A DNA stretch of 64,000 nt from Roseiarcus sp963813195 (GTDB lineage: Bacteria; Pseudomonadota; Alphaproteobacteria; Rhizobiales; Beijerinckiaceae): positions 66,374-130,373 of the forward strand of contig CAWEYC010000020.1 in NCBI GenBank assembly GCA_963813195.1, read 5' to 3'. Position numbers and translations under genes: made by a program. This document shows positions 28,443 through 38,946 of the stretch, piece by piece (positions within the stretch are counted from its first letter, which is position 1; each line of letters opens with the position of its first letter). The notes beneath the pieces were generated by a model. The model ran no database searches, was not told the origin of the DNA, and saw nothing but the letters and a program-made list of their open reading frames with translations.

Positions 28443-29558
28443 TCAGGTGATCGAGCCGACGACGCCTTCGAGCAGGTAGTCCATCTTGTCGAGGTAGGGA
28501 TCGAGATTGTCGTAGGTCTTGTCGATCACGATCTTGCCGGTCTTGTTGTCCTTCAGCGGCCCGACATAGATCGGCGCCTTGGCCTTCAACGCCACGATCG
28601 CCGCCATCGCCGCTTTCCGGCCGGCCTCGGTGGCGCCGGCGCCGAACGGGGTGTTCTGGACGTAGTCGGTCTCGTAGCCGCCGGCGGTGAAATTCGGCGG
28701 TTGCTCGCCCTTGGCGAGATCGGCCGCGTAGGCCTTGTAGATCGTCTCCCACTTGTATTCCGCGCCGGTGATGAAGCCCTTGGGCGCCAGCGGCGCCTGG
28801 CTCGCGTTGTGGCCGCAGCTCATCGCGTCGCGCTTCTCCGCGGTTTCGATCACGACCTTGGGGCCGTCGACGTGGCAGGTGATGACGTCGCAGCCAGCAT
28901 CGACGAGCGCGTTGGCCGCTTCCGCCTCGCGCACCGGCATCGACCAGTCGCCGGTGAAGATCACCTGCACGACCGCCTTCGGATTGACGTTGCGCGCGCC
29001 GAGCAGCACCGAATTGATGTTGCTCAGAACGCTCGCGATCGGCTTGGCGGCGACGAAGCCGATCTTGTTCGTTTTCGTGGAGAGCCCCGCCGCGATGCCG
29101 TCGACGTAATGGGCCTGGTTGAGATAGCCGAAATAGCTGCCGGCGTTCTTCGGATCCTTGTCCTTGTTCCACAGCGGCGCGGCGTGGCGGATCTGGACGT
29201 CGGGATATTTTCGCGCGACATCGACGACGAAGGGCGTGTAGTAGCCGAACGAGGTCGCCAGGATGAGGCCGGCGCCGTCGAGGTTGATCATCAACTCCAT
29301 CGATTTGGAGCAGGCGTCGGTCTCGGGCACGTTCTCTTCTTCGACAACCTTGACGCCGGGAACTTTCTTGAGCGCCTCGATGGCGACCGCGTGCGCCTGA
29401 TTCCAGCCGAAGTCGTCGCGCGCGCCGACATAGACGACGCCCACCGTGAGATCGGCGGCCAAGGCGCGTCCGGGCGCGCCGAGGACAGCCGCCAGGCCGA
29501 CAGCGCCCCCGGCGGTCGATTGTAGGAATGCGCGACGGGAAATGGCGTTTCGGATCAT
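28443..29558 (-). CDS. BMP-family ABC transporter substrate-binding protein (Tat-exported)
   Basis: A 371-residue periplasmic protein. The start MIRNAISRRAFLQSTAGGAV has GGGAG 6 bases upstream and a twin-arginine motif (SRRAFLQ), so it should be exported folded. The mature part begins LTVGVVYVGARDDFGWNQAH, the BMP/PnrA-type ligand-binding opening, and shows ATSFGYYTPFVVDVARKYPD and GFVAAKPIASVLSNINSVLL. BMP proteins bind purine nucleosides or related compounds. The first gene of the transport operon. Confidence 0.88.
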   Translation of the reverse strand: MIRNAISRRAFLQSTAGGAVGLAAVLGAPGRALAADLTVGVVYVGARDDFGWNQAHAVAIEALKKVPGVKVVEEENVPETDACSKSMELMINLDGAGLILATSFGYYTPFVVDVARKYPDVQIRHAAPLWNKDKDPKNAGSYFGYLNQAHYVDGIAAGLSTKTNKIGFVAAKPIASVLSNINSVLLGARNVNPKAVVQVIFTGDWSMPVREAEAANALVDAGCDVITCHVDGPKVVIETAEKRDAMSCGHNASQAPLAPKGFITGAEYKWETIYKAYAADLAKGEQPPNFTAGGYETDYVQNTPFGAGATEAGRKAAMAAIVALKAKAPIYVGPLKDNKTGKIVIDKTYDNLDPYLDKMDYLLEGVVGSIT

Positions 29559-29841
29559 GGCGAACTCCCTCACAGGCTGCGCTTGGCGCTGGCGAACTGG
29601 CCAAAAGTCTCAGCAATCGCCATGCCAGCTCCGCCGGCGCTAGAAACTGTGGCTATTCAGGGAACGGGGCCGTCGAAATCCGCCTATGCGGCGGCGCAAT
29701 GCCTAGAGCGCCGGCTAAATGCTTAATTATTGAGCGATCCACGCGAGTAGGGGCGCGCTGTTCCTTGCCCGCGCGCTGCGCCAGACCTATGTGGCCGGGG
29801 CGGCCCTCGCTTGGCCAACGGGCTGTCCAGGATTTCGCGCG
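29559..29841. other. Divergent intergenic region
   Basis: Holds the upstream control region of the transporter operon (minus) and of the TrpD2-like gene (plus). An AT-rich patch, AATGCTTAATTATTGAGCG near 29718, is the most promoter-like spot. I recognise no specific operator. Confidence 0.35.
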
Positions 29842-30846
29842 ATGCTAGAGTCTCCTCATCCCTTCGCCCGTTTCGTCAATATTCTCGGACGCGGCAGGAC
29901 ATTGACGCGGTCGCTGACGCTTGCCGAGGCGGAGGATGCGATGCGCATGATCCTGGCGGGGGAGACCTTGCCGGAGCAGATCGGCGCGTTCCTGATGCTG
30001 CTGCGGGTGAAGGAAGAGACAGGCGTAGAAATCGCCGGGTTCATTCGCGCCGCGCGCGCCAGCTTCCGCAAGCCGGCCGGCGCGCCGCGCGTCGATCTGG
30101 ACTGGCCGTCCTATGCCGGCAAGAAGCGGCAATTGCCGTGGTTCCTGCTCGCCACCCTCCTTCTCGCGCGCAGCGGCTGGAGCGTCTTCATGCACGGCAT
30201 GGACGGGCATACCGCCGGACGAGTGTGGACCGGCGAGACGCTGCGCCGCCTCGGCCTTCCCGTCGCCGGCGATTTCCACGAGGCCGCCGGTCACTTGCGG
30301 CGCTATCGCTTCGCCTATTTGCCGCTGGCGCGCATGAGCCCGAAGCTCGCCGAGATGATGGAGCTGAAACCGATCCTCGGGTTGCGGTCGCCCGTTCACA
30401 CGCTGGTGCGCGGGCTCAATCCGCTCGGCGCGCCGACTTCGCTGCAGGCGGTCTTTCATCCCGGCTATGTCGCTATCCATCGCGACGCCGCGATCGCGCT
30501 CGGCGAGGAGCGGACGCTGGTGTTCCGCGGCGACGGCGGCGAGAACGAGCGCCGGCCGACCAAACCCTGCGACGCGCTCTTGATCGCCGCGGGCGCCTCG
30601 GAGGAGGTCCGCTGGCCCGCGATGCTGGACGCGCCGCAGGCGCCGGACGAGGCGATGAATCTCGACAGGCTGGAGGAAGTCTGGCGCGGCGAGGCGGCGG
30701 ACGTATATGGCGAGGCGACGATCGTCGGCACGATCGCGCTCGCCCTCTGGGCGATGGGGGTCGAGGCCGAACCGGGGCGCGCGCAGGCGCGCGCGCAGGC
30801 GCTCTGGGTCGGGCGCGACCGAGCCTCGCTCGCCGCAGTCGCCTGA
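29842..30846 (+). CDS. TrpD2/YbiB-like glycosyltransferase-family protein
   Basis: A 334-residue protein of the anthranilate phosphoribosyltransferase fold: LTLAEAEDAMRMILAGETLP is the N-terminal helical domain and FMHGMDGHTAGRVWTGETLR replaces the GTGGD-type loop of TrpD. YbiB (TrpD2) binds nucleic acid and is not a tryptophan enzyme. AGGAT precedes the ATG at 29842. It is not in an obvious operon with tryptophan genes. Confidence 0.8.
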   Translation: MLESPHPFARFVNILGRGRTLTRSLTLAEAEDAMRMILAGETLPEQIGAFLMLLRVKEETGVEIAGFIRAARASFRKPAGAPRVDLDWPSYAGKKRQLPWFLLATLLLARSGWSVFMHGMDGHTAGRVWTGETLRRLGLPVAGDFHEAAGHLRRYRFAYLPLARMSPKLAEMMELKPILGLRSPVHTLVRGLNPLGAPTSLQAVFHPGYVAIHRDAAIALGEERTLVFRGDGGENERRPTKPCDALLIAAGASEEVRWPAMLDAPQAPDEAMNLDRLEEVWRGEAADVYGEATIVGTIALALWAMGVEAEPGRAQARAQALWVGRDRASLAAVA

Positions 30847-30901
30847 TCGGCGCCTTGCGCGGTCAGGTGAATTGGTCCAATGCGAGCGAAACAAACAGGA
30901 C

Positions 30902-32038
<1,137 letters not shown>

Positions 32039-32053
32039 GGCGAGGGGGCCGCG

Positions 32054-32350
32054 ATGAGTGAAGAGGGAAATAGGCCGCCGGACCCGTGGCCGAGCGAACT
32101 GCGCGTTCGCGAGCGCGGCCGGGTGTTGCGCGTCGCGTTCGTCGACGGCTTCGCCGCGGACATCCCGGCCGACCGGCTGCGGGCGGCGAGCCCAAGCGCC
32201 GACAAGACGCCCGGCCGGCCCGGCGTCTCGATCCTCAGCGTCGAGACGGTCGGCAATTACGCTGCGCGCTTTTCCTTCAGCGACGGGCACGATACGGGGA
32301 TCTATAACTGGGCGCTGTTGCGCAGGCTCGCCGGCGACGAGGCGCCGTGA
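32054..32350 (+). CDS. DUF971 domain protein
   Basis: A 98-residue protein: PSELRVRERGRVLRVAFVDG, the ADIPADRLRA motif, VSILSVETVGNYAARFSFSD and HDTGIYNWALLRRLA are the DUF971 (gamma-butyrobetaine hydroxylase N-terminal-like) signature. Such proteins are often fused to or encoded beside Mrp, suggesting a role in Fe-S or metal handling. It is cotranscribed with mrp here. Confidence 0.85.
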   Translation: MSEEGNRPPDPWPSELRVRERGRVLRVAFVDGFAADIPADRLRAASPSADKTPGRPGVSILSVETVGNYAARFSFSDGHDTGIYNWALLRRLAGDEAP

Positions 32351-32411
32351 GGCGCGTCCCCTTCCCCCGGACGAGGAGAAGCCGCGTCACAACCAGGCCG
32401 CGCCGTCGGCG

Positions 32412-32879
32412 TCACCCTCGCTGAGATGCAGTGAGTGGAAACGCAGCGACGTCGTCCCGCCACGGATCGAAGACGGCGGCTCCGCTGCTCGCGAGATCCC
32501 TCGTATTGCGAGAGGCGAGGTAAAGGTTCGCCTCGATCGCGGTCGCCGCGAGCAGGGTGTCGACCACGGGCGGGGCATGGCCGGTTTGGCCTTTCACGCG
32601 TGCGGAGATGGCTCCCCAACGACGCACGATTTTGTCCTCGAGCGACAAAATCCGACCCGCGAAGCGAGCTTCGAGGGCGTCGCGCGCGCCGATGTAACTG
32701 GGAACGTTGGCGTCGTCGGGAGGCAGCTTGGCGATCCCTTCGTCGTATTCGGCGAGCGTGAGGACGCTGATGAAAAGAAGCCGTTCGTCGACGCCGCGGG
32801 CCCATTGCTTGACGCTCCCGGCGCCGTTGGGAGCGATCAGGCAGGCGATGACGATTGGTGTGGTCGACGAGCCGGCCAT
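32412..32879 (-). pseudogene. VapC-like PIN-domain toxin, broken N-terminus
   Basis: LLFISVLTLAEYDEGIAKLP, DKIVRRWGAISARVKGQTGH, PPVVDTLLAATAIEANLYLA and SRNTRDLASSGAAVFDPW match the PIN RNase fold from helix 2 to the C-terminus, including the acidic residues in AEYDE and VVDTLLA. The usual first acidic motif LLDTNV is missing: the DNA reads GTCGACCACACCAATCGTCATC, which gives V-D-T-N-V only if bases are removed. The toxin is thus probably inactive. Confidence 0.7.
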
Positions 32880-33214
32880 GCCACAGCGGGGGATCCCGGC
32901 CCGCACGTCTGGTTCGCGGCTCAAGTCCAAATTGTCGAGATGCAGACTTTCGAGCGAGGCCGAGCGCGGGACCTCGGCGACGGGTTCCTGCGCGAATACA
33001 ACGAGGAGGCCCGCGAGCGTCGATGATGGCGACGGCGGGCTTGCCGCGCACCGTGACGTATTGGGCGGCCGTCATCGTGGGCGCGCCGACGACTTCGCCG
33101 AATTTCGCCTCGGCGTCCGCCAGCTTCGGCAGGTTGCGCGTTCGCCGCGCGACGGGGAACGCGGCCGCGTCTTTGGGCGGGCGAGGGGCGCGGCCGGCCG
33201 TCTTCTTCGGCCAT
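32880..33214 (-). pseudogene. Phd/YefM-type antitoxin remnant
   Basis: Across frameshifts the strand encodes KLADAEAKFGEVVGAP, TAAQYVTVRGKPAVAIIDA and a C-terminal LDLSREPDVRAGIP, the fold and toxin-binding tail of Phd/YefM antitoxins. It directly precedes the PIN toxin, as in intact modules. Both genes carry indels although flanking genes are intact, so real decay is likely. Confidence 0.6.
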
Positions 33215-33303
33215 CGGGGTCTATCTGACTATCTAGTCAGATGATACGTCCGTTCGGGCTCTTTGGGCAGCCGGGAATTGTGGCGATCGAAGCGGAAACC
33301 GCC

Positions 33304-33876
33304 TCACCCCCCGGGCGACGCCGTCGCTCCCAATCCCAGCGAGCGCTGCATCATGACCGAATCGGTCCATTGGCCGAACTTGTAGCCGATGCTCGGGAGA
33401 TAGCCGACCTGCCGGAAGCCGAAGGATTCGTGCAAGCGTAGCGAAGCCTGATTGGCCGCGTCGATATAGCCGATCATCTGGCGGTAGCCGGCGGCGGCGC
33501 AGGCGTCGATCAACGCGGGCAGCAGCAGGCGGCCGATGCCGCGGCTCAGATATTCCTGATGGACGTAGATCGAATGCTTGACCGCGTAGCGGTAGGCGGG
33601 CCGCTTGCGGAACGGCACGGCGTAGGCGTAGCCGACCACGAGGCCGGCCCGTTCGGCGACGAGGTGGGGCAATCGCCCGCGTTGCATGGTCTTGCGCCGC
33701 CGCTTGAGGTCGTCCGCGTCGGGCGTCTCGATGTCGCCGGCGGTGTGGGCGTCGACGCCATGGCGGATGTGATGGAGGTAGATCGCCAGCATCGCCGGGA
33801 CGTCCGCCTCGCCGGACGGACGCACCGTGACGCCGTTGCCGGCCTCGCCGGCAGGGCTATGTTCGACTTCCTGCAT
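33304..33876 (-). CDS. GNAT N-acetyltransferase (phosphinothricin acetyltransferase-like)
   Basis: A 190-residue acetyltransferase starting MQEVEHSPAGEAG with AAAGGTG upstream. MLAIYLHHIRHGVDAHTA, HSIYVHQEYLSRGIGRLLLP (acetyl-CoA loop RGIGR) and ASLRLHESFGFRQVGYLPSI follow the Pat/Bar family order. The natural substrate is unknown. The gene ends 90 bp from the antitoxin remnant and lies 31 bp downstream of the decarboxylase gene. Confidence 0.85.
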   Translation of the reverse strand: MQEVEHSPAGEAGNGVTVRPSGEADVPAMLAIYLHHIRHGVDAHTAGDIETPDADDLKRRRKTMQRGRLPHLVAERAGLVVGYAYAVPFRKRPAYRYAVKHSIYVHQEYLSRGIGRLLLPALIDACAAAGYRQMIGYIDAANQASLRLHESFGFRQVGYLPSIGYKFGQWTDSVMMQRSLGLGATASPGG

Positions 33877-33907
33877 CGTCACCTTTCGCCCGCTCCGATC
33901 GCATGCC

Positions 33908-36265
33908 TCATTCGCGCACGACATACGTGAAAAACCGAATCGCGCCCGAAGCGTCGGTTTCGCGATAGAGCCCTTGTATCTCGGATTCAAACCCGGGGAA
34001 GACGTTGGCGCTGCGCTCGAACGTCTTGAGATAGTCGATCATCGGCCGGGCGCGCACGCACAGCCGCTCGCCGGGAACGATTGTCGCGATGCCCGGGGGA
34101 TAGACGACGAACAGGGTCGTGGCGATCCGCCCTTCGAGCGCCTCGAGCGGCAGGTAGTCGACGTTGTTGCGCACGAGATGGCGCGACGCCTCGAGCGGCG
34201 TCATCACCATCTCCGGCAGGTGCGCGGCCTCGAACTGCGCTTTCTGCATCGCGCTGACGCCGGCCTCGCGGAAGAAGGCGTGCATTTCGACGCAGAGATC
34301 GCGCAGGCGACGTCCGCGGTAGCGCGCCGAGCGGCGGGCGACGAATTCCGGCATCGCCTCTTCGAGCGGCACGTTGTCATCGTACAGGCGCTTGAAGGCG
34401 ACCAGCGACGAGACCAGCGTCCCGGATTTGCTCGATTCGACGCCGGGGGTCAGCAGGAACAGCAGCGAATTGAGATCGTTCTTTTCCGGCACCACGCGGT
34501 TCTCACGCAAGTATTGCGCGACCACCGGCGCGGGAATCCCATGCGCCTCGTAGGCGCCAGTCTTGCGGTCGAAGCCCGGCGTGAGCAAAGTGAGCTTGGC
34601 CGGATCGGTGATGGCGAAACCGGCCTCGAGTTCGCCGAAGCCGTGCCAGGCGGCGCCCGGCGCGAGTTGCCAGTAGCGCGCGTCGCGGGCGAGCAGATCG
34701 GTCGAGACGCTTTCCCACGGCACCACGTGCGCGCCGCCTTCATTGGCGACGTCGGGGATCGAAATGCGGTCGGGCACGAACGGATCGAAAAACCAGCGGC
34801 GCGCCGGATCCTTCTCCTTCTCCTCGAATTCGCGCCGGACCGCGCGCAGCTTCTTGCGCAACTCGATGCCGAGCCGAATCGTGTCGTCCCACAGCACTTC
34901 GCCGGAGCGGCCTTTCATCATCTGCGCGCCGACATCGAGCGAGGCGAAAATCGGATAGAACGGCGAGGTCGAGGCGTGCTGCATGAAGCTTTCGTTGAAG
35001 CGCCGATGCTCGATGCGTCGCCGCTGGCCCTTGATGTGGCGGTCGCGCACATGAATTTGCGAGGCCTGCGAGAAACTGGCGAGCTGCTTGTGCGCCGACT
35101 GCGTCGCGAACACCCCCGGCGACGCCTCGCCGAGATTCTTGAGCCCCATCGCGAAGCGCCTGTCGTAGAGCGGATGGAACTTCATGAAGCCGGCCCAGGC
35201 CTCGTCGAACAGGATGTAGTCGCACAAATGGCCGATGCGCTCGACGATCCGCTCCGCGTCGTAGATCGTGCCGTCGTAGGTGCATTGCTCGATCACCGCG
35301 ACGCGAAACGGCCGCTCGCGCTTCCAGGCCTCGGGATCCTTGACCAGCGGATTGGCGCGGATGCGCTCGCGAATCGCCTTTTCGTCGAAGGCGTCGGCGC
35401 GGATCGGACCGATAAGCCCGTAGGCGTTGCGCTCGGTGGGCAGGAAGATCGGCACGCCGCCGCTCAGCAGCAGCGCTCCGTGATGGGCCGCCTTGTGGTT
35501 GTTGCGGTCGAACAGCACGAGGTCGCCCTCGGCGACGAGACTGTTCAGCACCACCTTGTTGGATGTCGACGTGCCGTTGAGGACGAAATAGGTCTTCTCG
35601 GCGCCGAAGATCGCGGCCGCCTCCTTCTGCGCCTGCAGCGCCGGGCCTTCGTGGGTCAGGAGATCGCCGAGTTCGAGAATCGAATTGTCGAGGTCGTCGC
35701 GGAAGACCGCCTCGCCCAGATGCTCGACGAAGATGCGTCCGATCGGACTGCGGCTGTAGAAGATGCCGCCGTTGTGGCCGGGGCAGGTCCAGAGGTGATT
35801 GCCCTCCTCGGCATAGTCGACGAGCGCGCCGAAGAACGGCGTCTTCAGCGTCTCGGCGTATTGCTTGAGCCGCGAGACGAGATTCTTGGCGATGAATTCC
35901 GGCGTCTCCTCCGCGAGGAACACGTAGCCGTCGATGAAATCGAGCACCTCGACCGGAATGTCCTCGAAGCGCTTGCGCCTGACGAGGATCATGATCGGCA
36001 TCTGGAGGCCGCGCTTGCGCATGAGATTGATGAGCGAGGCCGCCTTGCCTTCGAGACCTTTTTTTCCCCAATCGACCACCATGCAGCCGATCGCGGCGTC
36101 GGTCTGGACGGCGATCTCGGCGTCTTCGAGCCGCCGCGCCTTGATGACCTGGAAGCCCATGCGCTCGATCGCGGCGATGATCTGATTGACGCGAAGACCC
36201 TCGAGGTCGTCCGCATCGAACATCGGAGCAGAAAAGAGGAACGTGAATCGTTGGAAGAAGTTCAT
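33908..36265 (-). CDS. Ornithine/lysine/arginine decarboxylase
   Basis: A 785-residue fold-type I PLP decarboxylase starting MNFFQRFTFLFSAPMFDADD. It has an N-terminal response-regulator-like wing domain (about residues 15-130), the core with WTCPGHNGGIFYSRSP, YFVLNGTSTSNKVVLNSLVA and LFDEAWAGFMKFHPLYD, and the PLP lysine in TQSAHKQLASFSQASQIH, then the C-terminal domain. It makes a polyamine (putrescine, cadaverine or agmatine); which one cannot be decided by eye. Confidence 0.9.
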   Translation of the reverse strand: MNFFQRFTFLFSAPMFDADDLEGLRVNQIIAAIERMGFQVIKARRLEDAEIAVQTDAAIGCMVVDWGKKGLEGKAASLINLMRKRGLQMPIMILVRRKRFEDIPVEVLDFIDGYVFLAEETPEFIAKNLVSRLKQYAETLKTPFFGALVDYAEEGNHLWTCPGHNGGIFYSRSPIGRIFVEHLGEAVFRDDLDNSILELGDLLTHEGPALQAQKEAAAIFGAEKTYFVLNGTSTSNKVVLNSLVAEGDLVLFDRNNHKAAHHGALLLSGGVPIFLPTERNAYGLIGPIRADAFDEKAIRERIRANPLVKDPEAWKRERPFRVAVIEQCTYDGTIYDAERIVERIGHLCDYILFDEAWAGFMKFHPLYDRRFAMGLKNLGEASPGVFATQSAHKQLASFSQASQIHVRDRHIKGQRRRIEHRRFNESFMQHASTSPFYPIFASLDVGAQMMKGRSGEVLWDDTIRLGIELRKKLRAVRREFEEKEKDPARRWFFDPFVPDRISIPDVANEGGAHVVPWESVSTDLLARDARYWQLAPGAAWHGFGELEAGFAITDPAKLTLLTPGFDRKTGAYEAHGIPAPVVAQYLRENRVVPEKNDLNSLLFLLTPGVESSKSGTLVSSLVAFKRLYDDNVPLEEAMPEFVARRSARYRGRRLRDLCVEMHAFFREAGVSAMQKAQFEAAHLPEMVMTPLEASRHLVRNNVDYLPLEALEGRIATTLFVVYPPGIATIVPGERLCVRARPMIDYLKTFERSANVFPGFESEIQGLYRETDASGAIRFFTYVVRE

Positions 36266-36467
36266 CTCTGCGGCGCCCCGGCGGTCCAACGCATATACGC
36301 CCAATCGCGTCGGCGCGCGCCGCCGATCACGTGTGACAATATCTCGATGACAGAATCATGACAGGGTGGGCCCTGGGGCGCGCTCGGGGGAACTCGCGCA
36401 AGTCCAAATGAAAAATGCAGGCCCGCCGCTTCGGAAAACTTAACGATATTCGCGCATCCTCGCGAGC

Positions 36468-38552
36468 ATGTCCGCCTTCGCCCCCGCTAGGCTTCGCGCT
36501 CCGCCCCGCGTCTCGTTTCGCGCGATGACTTGGGGGGCAGGCGTCGCGCTCGGCCTCGCGATCGGCTTGCTGGCGCACCGGATGGCGCCCTCGCTTCTCG
36601 CTCCCGCCGCGCTCGGCCTTCTCGCCCTCGCCGCGGCGGGCGGGCTCGCCGCCACGCTCGAGGATGCGGCGCTGCCGCGATGCGCCGGCGCCTTCGGCCT
36701 CGGCGCCCTCGCCGTCCTCGTCGCCGCGCTGCTTCCCGGCAATCCCGAGGGGTTGGAGGCGGTTTTCGGGCTCGGGTCGCTTGGCCTCGCGACCGGCGCC
36801 GCCTACCTCCTGGCCAAGGCCGCGCGGCGGCGGCGATTTTCGTCGGGCGCGACCGTGGCGCTGGGCGCGCCGCTGATCGCGGCGGTCGGCCTCTATTTCG
36901 TCATTTACGTCGTCGTCTCGCACGATCTGATGATCGCCGACTTCATCACCTACCGCCAGATCTCGATCGCGGTGGCGACGCTGATGGACGCCGGCCGCTG
37001 GCCCGATTTGATCGCCGCCGTCATCGCCTCGATGAAGGACGATTATTCCTGGGCCCCGGCCCTGGCGCCCGGCGCGGCGATGGCGGTGAGCGCGCCGCTC
37101 TCGCGCGTCGTCTACGAAGGCGCGATCGTCGTCTTCTACGCTGCGCCGGCGCTCGCCGCGCTCGGCGTTCTCGCGCTCGATCTGGCGCGCCGCGCCGGCG
37201 TCCGCGCTGGCCCCGTGGCGCTCGCCCTGGCGATGGCCATCGCCTTCGCCGCTTACCCCACCGGCGTCGCCGTCGCCGCCCGCGGAATGCCCGACATCGG
37301 CGGGCTGGTCCTCTACGTCTGCGCGCTGCGCCTCGCCGAGCGTCTGAGCCGCCTGCTGGCTTTGCCGCGCGGTCACGATCGGCGCGTCGGCCGTATGGCG
37401 CGCCGCGTCGCCTTGGCGCTGGCGCTGTGCTTTTTCGCCATGTTCCTGTTTCGCCGCTGGTACGCCTTCGCCGCCGTCGGCGTCGCGGCGATGCTGGCGT
37501 TGGAAGTGGCGCTTGTCGCGCTCCGGCGAGGGCGGGCGTTCCGCTGGCGCGAAACCGTCATGGCGGCCTCGCTGGGCGCCCTTCTGCTGCTCGCGCTGAT
37601 CAGCCCGGTCCTCGTCGACTGGCTGCCAAACCCGGCCGCGCACGACTATGCCGCGATCTACGCGGCCTATCGCAAGCCGAACGCCGTCTTCTTCGCCGAA
37701 CTCGGCGATTGGCTCGGCGCGGCAGTCCTCTGTCTAGCCCCGGCGGGCGCGCTTTTCCTTGCCGCGCGATCGTCGGACCGCCGCTTGCTGCGCCTGACCT
37801 GCGGCGCGGCGGCCGTCGCGGCGCTGCTGTTCCTGCGCGTGCAGACGCCCTACGTCCACCATCTCTACCTCGTCGCTCCGGCGGTGACGGCGCTGGTCGG
37901 TGCGCCGATCCTGGTTCTGTTCGCCCGGGCGCGGCTCGCCGGGCTGGCGGCGCTGGCGGCCTTGGCGGCGACGACCTTGACGCCCGTCGTCGGCGCGATC
38001 GCGCCGAAGGGCCTCGCGCCGACCTACGGCCTGCCGCATCCGCCACGGGCGGATCTGGCCGAACTGGCGCGGCTGAAATCCTGGGTCGACGCGCGCGCGC
38101 GGCCCGACCATCGGGTGTGCGGGCTCGGCTCCAGCTACACGTTCAGCGGCCAGTTGATCGCCGAACTCTGGCAACTCGCCGCGACGCGCTCGCCGCTCTA
38201 CGGCGATCCGAAGCTGCGGCCGGACGTGAAGATGTCGGACGTCGACACCGTCGAAGGTCCGCCCAATCCCGAGCTCAAGACCTGCGCGATCATGCTGGTC
38301 GGCGATCCCGTGCAGACCCACCTCGATCCCGATTACCAGCAGACGGTGACCGTACCGTCGCGGGAGATGCTCACGGGCGAGGGGATCGGCGCGCACTACC
38401 GGCGCACCGGCGAGGTCTTCCATTTGGAGAAGGGCGTCGACGCGGTGGTCTTCGAGCGTGTGACGCCGCTCGAGGACGCCGACATGGGCGCGCTCGCCGA
38501 GCGGTGGCGCGCGGCGCGGGGGCGAGTCGCGGCGGGGTCGGTTAGGCCGTGA
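36468..38552 (+). CDS. Large polytopic membrane protein, unknown (possible GT-C-like)
   Basis: A 694-residue protein with about 12-14 hydrophobic helices over residues 1-520, for example VALGAPLIAAVGLYFVIYVV and ALALALCFFAMFLFRRWYAF, and a soluble C-terminal part of about 170 residues (ARPDHRVCGLGSSYTFSGQL, LKTCAIMLVGDPVQTHLDPD). The arrangement resembles GT-C-type dolichyl/undecaprenyl-sugar transferases, but I see no proven catalytic motif. Alanine-rich, it lies alone between two minus-strand genes. Confidence 0.7.
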   Translation: MSAFAPARLRAPPRVSFRAMTWGAGVALGLAIGLLAHRMAPSLLAPAALGLLALAAAGGLAATLEDAALPRCAGAFGLGALAVLVAALLPGNPEGLEAVFGLGSLGLATGAAYLLAKAARRRRFSSGATVALGAPLIAAVGLYFVIYVVVSHDLMIADFITYRQISIAVATLMDAGRWPDLIAAVIASMKDDYSWAPALAPGAAMAVSAPLSRVVYEGAIVVFYAAPALAALGVLALDLARRAGVRAGPVALALAMAIAFAAYPTGVAVAARGMPDIGGLVLYVCALRLAERLSRLLALPRGHDRRVGRMARRVALALALCFFAMFLFRRWYAFAAVGVAAMLALEVALVALRRGRAFRWRETVMAASLGALLLLALISPVLVDWLPNPAAHDYAAIYAAYRKPNAVFFAELGDWLGAAVLCLAPAGALFLAARSSDRRLLRLTCGAAAVAALLFLRVQTPYVHHLYLVAPAVTALVGAPILVLFARARLAGLAALAALAATTLTPVVGAIAPKGLAPTYGLPHPPRADLAELARLKSWVDARARPDHRVCGLGSSYTFSGQLIAELWQLAATRSPLYGDPKLRPDVKMSDVDTVEGPPNPELKTCAIMLVGDPVQTHLDPDYQQTVTVPSREMLTGEGIGAHYRRTGEVFHLEKGVDAVVFERVTPLEDADMGALAERWRAARGRVAAGSVRP

Positions 38553-38619
38553 TGGGACGAATTCGGATGCTTTGTCGATGCGGTCTGAACGACGAGCGAA
38601 GTTCGAACACACGGGCTCT

Positions 38620-38946
38620 CTAAGTAGTCGGCGCGGACTCTCCGACCTTACTGATGACCACGCTCGCGTCATTGAAGCGCGCGGTTATCTCCAGCGTACC
38701 GCCAAGCGCCTCGATGTAGCGGCGCAGATTGCTCACGTGCATGTCAGCGCGCTTCTCAAGCTTCGCAACGGCGGGCTGCCCCACCACCATCGCCGCGGCC
38801 AAGTCCTCCTGCGACAGCGAGCGCGACTTGCGCAATTCTTCGAGCGTCATCTCCTCGCGCAGCACGGCGGCCTTGGCCGCCACGCGCGCGCGGCGTTCCG
38901 GTGTGAAGGTCTTGGTGAGTTCGCCGAAAGGCCGATGTCCGGTCAT
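38620..38946 (-). CDS. HigA-like XRE-family antitoxin
   Basis: A 108-residue helix-turn-helix protein: RKSRSLSQEDLAAAMVVGQP and AVAKLEKRADMHVSNLRRYI form the XRE domain, followed by GGTLEITARFNDASVVIS. Its start overlaps the toxin stop by four bases. It should neutralise the toxin and repress the operon. Confidence 0.85.
   Translation of the reverse strand: MTGHRPFGELTKTFTPERRARVAAKAAVLREEMTLEELRKSRSLSQEDLAAAMVVGQPAVAKLEKRADMHVSNLRRYIEALGGTLEITARFNDASVVISKVGESAPTT

Noticed and set aside
26311..29616. A single minus-strand open frame of about 1100 codons
   Set aside because: Only its last 305 codons are a real protein (the permease). The rest is an antisense-like, arginine-rich shadow of the other permease and the binding protein, which are better supported in their own frames.
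29842..30846. Reading the gene as anthranilate phosphoribosyltransferase (trpD)
   Set aside because: The phosphoribosyl-diphosphate loop is altered and no trp genes are nearby; the YbiB/TrpD2 group fits better.
33827..36361. An 844-codon plus-strand open frame
   Set aside because: It is antisense to the Orn/Lys/Arg decarboxylase, has no family features and is open because of high GC content.
36327..37643. A 438-codon minus-strand frame rich in Arg, Glu and Gly
   Set aside because: It is the shadow of the large membrane protein on the other strand; its low-complexity composition is typical of such shadows.
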